Source of the DNA: Lachnospiraceae bacterium
GTDB lineage: Bacteria; Bacillota; Clostridia; Lachnospirales; Lachnospiraceae
Direction of reading: 5' to 3'
Assembly (NCBI GenBank): GCA_022510685.1
Contig: JAFLTA010000005.1
Location: forward strand, 34,878 to 98,877
Length of the DNA: 64,000 nucleotides
Of this stretch, positions 57,526 to 64,000 are shown piece after piece (position 1 is the first letter of the stretch; every line of letters starts with the position of its first letter). The notes under the pieces were generated by a model. The model saw only the letters and a program-made list of their open reading frames with translations, searched no databases and was not told the origin of the DNA. Made by a program: the position numbers and the translations under genes.

Positions 57526-58923
57526 TTCCCATAGGGTTAGGGAGAAGATAAATTCCGTGCCCACCCCTTCTGTGCTGATAACATTTATATTTTCCCCGTG
57601 GGCATCTATGATTTCTTTTGTGATGGAAAGACCTAATCCGGTACCTGTTTTATCTTTGCCACGGGAGCGGTCGCTTTTGTAGAAGCGATCCCATATTTTT
57701 TGTTCTTCTTCCCGGGTAATGCCAATGCCGTGGTCTTTGACGGATACAAATACTTTGTGATGTTTACGGGTCGTATGAATTTCAATCACGGAATTCGTAT
57801 GGCTGAATTTTATCGCGTTATCTACTAAATTTTGTATGACACGCTGGATTTTCGGCTGATCGGCTTCTACAAAGAGTTGTTTGCCGTCTAATAACAGCTC
57901 CAGTGATATGCGTTTTTTCTCACAACGCTGTTCAAAGGTGGAAATCGTTTCTTTGATCGTCTGGTGCAAATCAAAATGCTCCAATTCTACGATTAGTCCT
58001 CCGCTCTCAAACTGGTTTAGCTCCAAAAGATTAGAGGTGAGCTTGGATAACCGTTCTGTTTCAGACATGATAATCTTTAAATATTTTTCCTGCATTTCCG
58101 GTGGTATCGTTCCGTCAATCAGCGCATCAGCATAACCGCGAATGGATGTAAGGGGAGAACGGAAATCGTGGGATACGTTGGCGAGAAACTGCTTTTGATA
58201 ATCGCTCATACTGTGTGTTTTTTCTGCGAGATACTTGACAGCAGAAGCAACTGCCAGTTGTTCTTTTCCCCGAATCGGCGCAGCAGGGACATCAAAATGA
58301 CCGTTTGCATATTCGTGCGCATTTTTGCCAATCCGTTCTAACGGAGCGACGCTGCGCCAATACAGGTATATTAATATAATAGCCGTTAGTCCCAAAAATA
58401 AAAGATAGCAAATTAATATTGTATCAATGTAACCCATGGCTTCATCCCGGATATCGGCTATGGGTGACATCAGTACGAGATAACCTCTTGTTTCCTTGGA
58501 AACGGTCAAAGGATATATGACAGACAGCATATCTTCTTTGACGATTCCTTTGGGGCGCATTCCTTTTGTGGACTGTTTGCTCAAAAACTCCGGGTCTTTA
58601 TCCGCAATGTTTTTTCCGGTCAGTTCAGAGAAAGAATCGGTAATGATTTTGCCGGAGTTATCTACTACCCAGAGTCGTATACCCGTAGTGCTGTAAAGCC
58701 TGGTAGCCTGCTTTTCCATTGAGAGTATGCCGTTTTCCGGTGAAGCATTTATATTGGCATAATTGGAGGCTAAAAAGCTGGCTTCCTGATAGATCTGATG
58801 TTCTTTATTGGTCTCCAGATAATCATATATCATGGAAAAACCATAGGTGTTTAAAAGTCCCAAAATAGCAATAACCATCAGAAGATATGCAATTGTATAT
58901 TGAAATCGAAGTGATAGTTTCAT
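57520..58923 (-). CDS. Membrane sensor histidine kinase
   Basis: A 467-residue kinase. Membrane helix 1 at residues of about 10-30, an extracytoplasmic sensor region (about 31-165), helix 2 at about 168-188 (TILICYLLFLGLTAIILIYL), a HAMP-like linker, then the dimerisation domain with the phospho-acceptor His in FLANVSHDFRSPLTSIRGYA near 252 and the ATPase domain (N-box NLVDNAIKFSH, G1 VKDHGIGIT, G2 GTGLGLSITKEI). The class is OmpR-partner (PhoR/VicK-like). It lies 22 bases downstream of the response-regulator gene. Confidence 0.93.
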   Translation of the reverse strand: MKLSLRFQYTIAYLLMVIAILGLLNTYGFSMIYDYLETNKEHQIYQEASFLASNYANINASPENGILSMEKQATRLYSTTGIRLWVVDNSGKIITDSFSELTGKNIADKDPEFLSKQSTKGMRPKGIVKEDMLSVIYPLTVSKETRGYLVLMSPIADIRDEAMGYIDTILICYLLFLGLTAIILIYLYWRSVAPLERIGKNAHEYANGHFDVPAAPIRGKEQLAVASAVKYLAEKTHSMSDYQKQFLANVSHDFRSPLTSIRGYADALIDGTIPPEMQEKYLKIIMSETERLSKLTSNLLELNQFESGGLIVELEHFDLHQTIKETISTFEQRCEKKRISLELLLDGKQLFVEADQPKIQRVIQNLVDNAIKFSHTNSVIEIHTTRKHHKVFVSVKDHGIGITREEEQKIWDRFYKSDRSRGKDKTGTGLGLSITKEIIDAHGENINVISTEGVGTEFIFSLTLWEE

Positions 58924-58945
58924 GGTTTGCCTTTCTTAAAGGATT

Positions 58946-59659
58946 TTATTTCTCATAGTATTCAAACTTGTACCCGATACCCCACACTGTACCGAGTTTC
59001 CAGTCGGGGTTATCCTTAAACTTCTCGCGGAGTCGCTTGATATGAACATCAACGGTGCGTGTATCACCAATGTAATCATAGCTCCAAATATGATCCAGAA
59101 GTTGTTCTCGCGTAAACACCTGATTGGGATGAGATGCCAGGAAGTAAAACAGTTCCAGCTCTTTCGGCGGCATATCCACCAGTTTTCCCTGGTAATGCAC
59201 CGTGTAGTCGGTCAGGTTGATTACCAAATCCGGATAGGTTACACATTCCTGCGACAGTTCGGTTTCTGCAGAGGTTGACGTTTTTTCCCGGACGGAACGG
59301 CGCAATACGGCTTTTACACGGGCAACCATTTCCTTTGAATCAAAAGGTTTCATAATGTAGTCGTCAGCACCCAGTTCCAGCCCCAGGACACGGTCAAAGG
59401 TTTCTCCCTTTGCAGAGAGCATAATGACAGGGAGGGAGGTGGTACGACGGATTTCGCGGAGTACTTCATATCCATCCATTCCCGGCAGCATGATATCCAG
59501 AAGAACTAAATCCGGAGTGAAATTTTTCATGGCATCCAGCGCCTGTTCTCCATCATAAACCAGCTTTGTCTCAAAGCATTCTTTATTCAAATATAAGCCG
59601 ATTAATTCTGCAATATTTTCATCATCATCTACAACTAATATTTTTTGTTTATCTGTCAT
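58946..59659 (-). CDS. OmpR/PhoB-family response regulator
   Basis: A 237-residue regulator. The receiver has KILVVDDDENIAEL at the start, the phospho-acceptor Asp in LVLLDIMLPGMDGYE near residue 53 and the Lys in DYIMKPFDSKEM near 103. The C-terminal winged helix (LELFYFLASHPNQVFTREQL, then LLDHIWSYDYIGDTRTVDVH) is OmpR-type and should bind direct repeats. ATG 59659 follows TGGAGATT; the ATG 12 bases upstream is part of that site. It lies 49 bases downstream of mutS2 and may share its transcript. Confidence 0.94.
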   Translation of the reverse strand: MTDKQKILVVDDDENIAELIGLYLNKECFETKLVYDGEQALDAMKNFTPDLVLLDIMLPGMDGYEVLREIRRTTSLPVIMLSAKGETFDRVLGLELGADDYIMKPFDSKEMVARVKAVLRRSVREKTSTSAETELSQECVTYPDLVINLTDYTVHYQGKLVDMPPKELELFYFLASHPNQVFTREQLLDHIWSYDYIGDTRTVDVHIKRLREKFKDNPDWKLGTVWGIGYKFEYYEK

Positions 59660-59707
59660 TATAATCTCCATTCCGCTACCTTCACCGGCAGCATAAATAT
59701 TACTTGG

Positions 59708-62089
59708 TTATCCCTTAAATGTCACTATAGTCACACCCATATCGCCCTCGCCGAATTCTCCGAGGCGGTAGGATTTCACATATTTTAATTTTTTTAGGCG
59801 GTTGTGTACGGCAGTTCGCAGTGCACCGGTACCTCTTCCGTGTATTACCGTTACCTGTGTCATGTGTGCCATATAGGCATCATCTAAATACTTTTCCATT
59901 ACCGGCATTGCCTGGTCCACCGTCATGCCAATGAGATTAACTTCCTGATGCAGGCTGGCAGCTTTGCTCATTCCGATTTTTCCGCTTCCGGTATTTTTTC
60001 GTTGCGGTTTTTCGGGTTTTGGCTGTTTGATCAACTCTAAATCCGCAAGGTTTACCTTGGTGCGCAATAGTCCTGCCTGAACAAACAAATCGCCTTTGTC
60101 GTTAGGTAGTGTGCTTACCGTACCGGTGGAATTTAAGGATAATATACGTACATCCGCACCGACAAATAAATCTTTTGCTTGGATAGAGGGCTTTTTCTTT
60201 TTCGGTGTTTCTCTGTGGGAGTCTGACTGTTTTTTGTCGATTTCCTCCCGCAGTTTGCTTCGCTCTGCCTCCATTTCCCGGATGTGCTCATCGCTCTGTG
60301 CCCATTTCGTGTATTTTCGGATGGTTTCATCGGCGTAGCTTTTTGCTTCTGCGAGGATGCGTCTGGCTTCTTCGTTGGCGTTTTCTATAATGCGCTCTTT
60401 GGAATGTTCTATTTTGTCGTTTTTTTCCTGTAAAGATTTGCGCAGTTTGGAAATCTCCTTCCGGCTTTCCGAAACCGTTTTATGCTCCCGCTCCAGTTTG
60501 ATACGAGTCTCCTCTAAATCTGTGAGGACATCCTCAAACTTGGTGGCATCGCCTGCCACATGATTTTTGGCATCTTCTATAATTGCATCAGAGAGTCCCA
60601 GCTTGCCCGATATGGCAAAGGCGTTACTCTTGCCCGGCACACCGATAAGGAGGCGGTAGGTGGGGCGGAGAGTTGTCACGTCAAATTCACAGCAGGCGTT
60701 TTCTACATCAGGTGTCTGCAGTGCGTATAGTTTCAACTCACTGTAATGGGTAGTTGCCATTGTCGCTGTACCGCGCCGGTGTAAATCGGACAGAATAGCC
60801 GTGGCAAGGGCAGCACCCTCAACCGGGTCGGTTCCGGCACCCAGCTCATCAAATAATACAAGACTGTTTTCATCAGCCCGCTCCAGAATAGACACGGTAT
60901 TTACCATATGGGATGAGAATGTACTGAGGCTTTGTTCAATACTTTGTTCGTCGCCGATATCTGCATATATTTCTTCAAAAATTCGCAGACTGGAGCCATC
61001 AAAGGCGGGAATGTGCAGTCCGGCTTGTCCCATCAGACAAAACAGTCCGACAGTTTTCAGGGAAACGGTTTTACCACCTGTGTTTGGACCGGTTACTACC
61101 AACAGGGAAAAGTCCCTCCCCAGATGGATATCAATAGGAACTACTTTGTCAGCAGGTATCAACGGATGTCGTCCCTTTTTGATTTCTATATAGTTCTCCT
61201 CCGGAAAATGTGGCTCCGTTGCCTTCATCTTCTTGGAAAGAGCCGCTTTTGCAAATATAAAATCCAGTTCGCTCAAAATCCGGTAGTTCTGCTCCAGGTA
61301 AAAGCTTTGTTCTGCAGCCTGGTTACTCAATTCTGCAAGGATTTTATTGATTTCTTCCTGCTCCTGCCGTTCCAGTTCGCGGATTTCGTTGTTTAGCTTA
61401 ACGACAGATGCCGGCTCAATGAAAAGCGTAGAGCCGGTGGAGGATTGATCATGCAGCATGCCTTGAAAGGAAGAGCGGTACTCTGCCTTGACCGGAAGAC
61501 AGTATCTGCCACCGCGCATAGTAATTATGGCATCCTGCAGCATGGAGCGGTTGTTGTTAAGAATGGTACCCAGCTGATCGTGTATACGCTCTCCGGCACC
61601 TTTTAATTTGCGGCGCACCTGAGCCAGTCCGGGACTGGCATCGTCAGCCATTTCATCCTCGTCTATAATACAACGACGAATTTCCTGCATAAGCGGGGAG
61701 AGCGGCTCAATTAACTGGTACCGCTCATTGAGCGAATCTCCTGTCTCTTCGTCATCATTTAAGCTTTTTCGGAAAAATGTCTTAACCTGTCCGGCAGTCA
61801 TTAACAATCTGGAAATATCCAGCAGCTCATGCATGCTGAGAGATGCGCCAAGCTCCAGTCGTTTTAAGCTCCCTAAAATCTCTGTAACCCCCTGAAAGGA
61901 AACAGGTCCCTGGGTCATGATGTGTGTCAGGGCATCCGAAGTTTCCCGCTGGGAGGTGGCAATCCATGCGGCATCTGTTTGGGGCAGAAGCTCCATGCAT
62001 TTTGTTTTTCCTCCAGTGGAACCTGCCATCTCTGACAACTGCTCAATAATCTTTTTATATTCTAATGTAGTCAATACTTTAGCATTCAT
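59708..62089 (-). CDS. mutS2: MutS2 DNA-binding ATPase with Smr endonuclease domain
   Basis: A 793-residue MutS2. The ATPase core has VVTGPNTGGKTVSLKTVGLF (Walker A, near residue 335) and the Walker B segment SLVLFDELGAGTDPVEGAAL near 413. A long coiled coil (about 515-650) is followed by the Smr domain (about 715-793) with the VIHGRGTGALR motif. MutS2 lacks the mismatch-binding domain of MutS; in Bacillus it splits collided ribosomes and affects recombination. GAGG lies 9-10 bases before ATG 62089. It is divergent from the HtrA-like gene. Confidence 0.95.
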   Translation of the reverse strand: MNAKVLTTLEYKKIIEQLSEMAGSTGGKTKCMELLPQTDAAWIATSQRETSDALTHIMTQGPVSFQGVTEILGSLKRLELGASLSMHELLDISRLLMTAGQVKTFFRKSLNDDEETGDSLNERYQLIEPLSPLMQEIRRCIIDEDEMADDASPGLAQVRRKLKGAGERIHDQLGTILNNNRSMLQDAIITMRGGRYCLPVKAEYRSSFQGMLHDQSSTGSTLFIEPASVVKLNNEIRELERQEQEEINKILAELSNQAAEQSFYLEQNYRILSELDFIFAKAALSKKMKATEPHFPEENYIEIKKGRHPLIPADKVVPIDIHLGRDFSLLVVTGPNTGGKTVSLKTVGLFCLMGQAGLHIPAFDGSSLRIFEEIYADIGDEQSIEQSLSTFSSHMVNTVSILERADENSLVLFDELGAGTDPVEGAALATAILSDLHRRGTATMATTHYSELKLYALQTPDVENACCEFDVTTLRPTYRLLIGVPGKSNAFAISGKLGLSDAIIEDAKNHVAGDATKFEDVLTDLEETRIKLEREHKTVSESRKEISKLRKSLQEKNDKIEHSKERIIENANEEARRILAEAKSYADETIRKYTKWAQSDEHIREMEAERSKLREEIDKKQSDSHRETPKKKKPSIQAKDLFVGADVRILSLNSTGTVSTLPNDKGDLFVQAGLLRTKVNLADLELIKQPKPEKPQRKNTGSGKIGMSKAASLHQEVNLIGMTVDQAMPVMEKYLDDAYMAHMTQVTVIHGRGTGALRTAVHNRLKKLKYVKSYRLGEFGEGDMGVTIVTFKG

Positions 62090-62184
62090 AGTGACAAACC
62101 TCGTGTGATATCTCGATGATTTATGTGTCAGTATAGTCCCTTCGGACTTAATCTAATTATACGGGAATCTGACTGCGTTTACAA

Positions 62185-62220
62185 GTTATTCATATGTTAT
62201 TCATATCTCTGTGCTATAAT
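62185..62220 (+). promoter_or_regulatory. Promoter of the HtrA-like gene with tandem 11-base repeats
   Basis: GTTATTCATAT occurs twice back to back at 62185-62195 and 62196-62206, directly upstream of TATAAT at 62215-62220, covering the -35 position. The 11-base period is what OmpR/PhoP-family regulators use, and the OmpR-type gene is less than 3 kb away. Confidence 0.6.
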
Positions 62221-62301
62221 AGAAATGTAGGATGTTTTAGGGGAATGCTTTATGCGTTAGACCTTTATGCGTAGATAGGTATTCAGAGAGGAGTGTTGGC
62301 G

Positions 62302-63573
62302 GTGAAGAACGACAACAAGGAAAAGCGTGCGGAAGATTCTGAAAACAATGAGAAAAACCACGAAGAAAAAAAATATCAGTTTATCAAAGAGCAGATTCGC
62401 CCACAGGGAAAGCATAGAATCAGACGGATGACACAACGTGTCGGCTTTGTCTTGGGCATGACGGTCTTGTTTTGCGGGATTTCTGTAGTCACGTTCTATA
62501 TTATGCGTAGATATCTGCCGGTGGAGTCTCTCGGTGCAGAGGTTATTTACATGACGCCATCGCCTTCCGGGGAAAATACTGCCACACGGGATATGGAAAC
62601 CAATCCAGTGGGAAACGCCCTGACATCTCTGGAGGAGTACAGCCGTATTTCACAGGAGATGGCTGCAAAAGGTGCAGTGGCACAAAAATCATTGGTGAAA
62701 TTGTACACCGACTCTGACAGTATGCACGTTGATGACAGTGAGAGCTACCCGGGAATCATGATTCAAAAATCCAGTCAGAATATTTATATATTAACGGAAT
62801 ATGCGCTTTCTCAGAAAGCAAGAAGTGCACAGGCGGTATTCTATGATGACAGTGGGGCAGAAGCAACATTAGTCGGTGCGGATAATAGTGCGGGTTTTGC
62901 GGTATATCGTATACAATTGACTAATGTATCCGCAGAATTGCAGGAACAGATCATACCCATATCTTCGGAAGTGCGTGGTGCATTTGCCGTAGGGACGCCG
63001 GTATTGGTGATTGGAAAGGCTAACGGTGTGTTCCATTCTGTTCACACGGGAATTGTGACAAACGGACAGTTAACAGTACCGGTGACGGATTCCGAACTGA
63101 ATTTGTGTACTGCAGATATTACCTATAGCAAAGATGCTGCGGGTTATGTTTTGAATACGAAGGGGGAAATGATAGGAGTACTCACTACAGATTATGTGGA
63201 GAAGACAGGAACCACAGATACTGCCTTTATCTCAGTGGAAAGTATACAGAATAGGATTCATAATATGATTATGGGTTTGAGTCCGGCACGTCTGGGTGTT
63301 ATAGGAAGTGCGGTAAATGCGCAGGAAGCGAAGCGCTTGAATTTAGAACAGGGCATCTATATAGAACAGTTGGATTCGGCGTCCCCTGCCTATCGTGGCG
63401 GTATGCGTGTGGCGGATGTTATCATGGAAGTGGCGGGAACTAAAGTTTCTACCCCGACACAATTACAGGAGGAGTTGCAGCGGCTTACGGCAGACGATAA
63501 AGTACAGATTACCATATCCCGCAAGGGAGCCGGTGGTCCAAAAAAGCAAAAACTAAATGTTACATTAGGATAA
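62302..63573 (+). CDS. HtrA-like PDZ protein with a lost protease triad
   Basis: A 423-residue membrane protein of HtrA/DegP layout: cytoplasmic charged N-terminus, one membrane helix (about 46-68), a degenerate trypsin-like domain (about 125-325), and a PDZ domain (about 330-423, GGMRVADVIMEVAGTKVSTP). All three catalytic positions are changed. The His region reads YILTEYAL where NAHVV is expected, the Asp region reads AGFAVYRI where DLAVLKI is expected and the Ser region reads KDAAGYVL where GNSGGPL is expected, with Ala in place of Ser near residue 279. GTG 62302 has AGAGAGGAG 8 bases upstream and is the likely start. It is probably a non-proteolytic binder or scaffold. Confidence 0.82.
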   Translation: MKNDNKEKRAEDSENNEKNHEEKKYQFIKEQIRPQGKHRIRRMTQRVGFVLGMTVLFCGISVVTFYIMRRYLPVESLGAEVIYMTPSPSGENTATRDMETNPVGNALTSLEEYSRISQEMAAKGAVAQKSLVKLYTDSDSMHVDDSESYPGIMIQKSSQNIYILTEYALSQKARSAQAVFYDDSGAEATLVGADNSAGFAVYRIQLTNVSAELQEQIIPISSEVRGAFAVGTPVLVIGKANGVFHSVHTGIVTNGQLTVPVTDSELNLCTADITYSKDAAGYVLNTKGEMIGVLTTDYVEKTGTTDTAFISVESIQNRIHNMIMGLSPARLGVIGSAVNAQEAKRLNLEQGIYIEQLDSASPAYRGGMRVADVIMEVAGTKVSTPTQLQEELQRLTADDKVQITISRKGAGGPKKQKLNVTLG

Positions 63574-63589
63574 CGATAAATATATACAA

Positions 63590-64000
63590 TCAATCAAGTC
63601 GATTCAGCAATACCTTTAACAGCCTGTCGTTGTCTTCCGGCTTCATAAAACAGAAACGGATAAATTTCTGGTCCAGGAACGGAAACGTAGAGCAGTCTCG
63701 TATCATGAGCCCTTCTCGGATAGCGGCATCAAACAGATCCTGAGAGCTCACTTCTTCCTTGAGGATTTTTAATAAAATGAAGTTTGCCATGGGCGGATAG
63801 TAGGTGAGGGCATCACAGCCATCCAACAGCTTGCAGATTCTCGTTCTCTCACTGTTGATTAAATCATAGGTATCCTGAATATATTTTTCATCCCTGAACA
63901 TGATTTCTCCGGCAATGGCAGCCAGAGAGTTGATGGTCCAGGGATTTTTTTTGTTATCAATTTCCCGTATCAGCTTGCGGTTGCCACAGACAGCATAACC
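63590..64000 (-). CDS. PLP aminotransferase, CobD/HisC type (5' end outside window)
   Basis: The frame is open to the right edge, so only the C-terminal 136 or so residues are seen. The upstream part reads GYAVCGNRKLIREIDNKKNP and WTINSLAAIAGE, which matches the CobD/HisC group of class I aminotransferases; the PWxxN pattern favours threonine-phosphate decarboxylase (CobD) over histidinol-phosphate aminotransferase. RFCFMKPEDNDRLL near the end is the usual C-terminal substrate-binding region. The lysine that binds PLP lies outside the window. The gene is convergent with the HtrA-like gene. Confidence 0.78.
   Translation of the reverse strand, partial: GYAVCGNRKLIREIDNKKNPWTINSLAAIAGEIMFRDEKYIQDTYDLINSERTRICKLLDGCDALTYYPPMANFILLKILKEEVSSQDLFDAAIREGLMIRDCSTFPFLDQKFIRFCFMKPEDNDRLLKVLLNRLD

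Overview
The window looks like a chromosomal segment of a motile, endospore-forming Clostridia, most likely of the family Lachnospiraceae. This is inferred from three things: flagellar rod genes beside an MreB/Mbl gene, a spoIIAA-spoIIAB-sigF operon with part of a spoVA operon, and a compact type II fatty-acid synthesis cluster. Strong AGGAGG ribosome sites, TTGACA/TATAAT promoters, a T-box riboswitch and a FeoA-FeoB fusion fit this placement. Most genes are on the + strand. There are no rRNA genes, CRISPR arrays, transposases or prophage genes, and one tRNA gene (Trp).

Layout. 1-2.8 kb: 3' part of recJ, a secreted-looking or cytosolic unknown and a small membrane protein. 3.1-6.2 kb: mbl, flgF, flgG and a FlgJ-type rod-binding protein (cell shape and flagellar rod). 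6.4-10.8 kb: recD2, comFC, a YvyF-type flagellar operon protein, a CheX-like protein and a CheY-like receiver. 10.8-19.5 kb: fabH-acpP-fabD-fabG-fabF-accB-fabZ-accC-accD-accA, making malonyl-CoA and elongating acyl chains; no enoyl-ACP reductase gene is present. 19.5-25.6 kb: an S1-domain RNA-binding protein (CvfB type), ridA, a secreted SH3b-NlpC/P60 endopeptidase, and valS behind a valine T-box (specifier GTA). 25.8-28.9 kb: a FapA-like protein, a 57-residue protein and a zinc-ribbon/TPR membrane protein. 28.9-32.6 kb: spoIIAA-spoIIAB-sigF, a one-helix microprotein and spoVAA-AB-AC. 32.8-38.6 kb: a secreted CotH-type kinase, feoAB and a lipoprotein nuclease.

38.7-42.2 kb: a CDF metal transporter on the - strand, then an AT-rich two-gene cassette encoding an ABC-class ATPase and a TOPRIM-like protein, the best candidate here for an accessory defence system. 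42.3-51.4 kb: cell-wall amidase, rdgB, a YfcE-type phosphoesterase, a large membrane-anchored unknown, an MFS transporter, the CCA-adding enzyme and an intracellular GH13 amylase. 51.5-56.2 kb: tRNA-Trp, small unknowns, a dense palindromic element, a VanW-family protein, a HypE-like AIR-synthase protein and trmL. 56.4-64 kb: pfkA; mutS2 and an OmpR-type two-component pair on the - strand; an HtrA-like protein that has lost its catalytic triad; and the end of a CobD/HisC-type aminotransferase running off the window.

Start codons were chosen mainly by ribosome-site spacing and family N-termini. All similarity statements come from motif recognition by eye, not from database searches.
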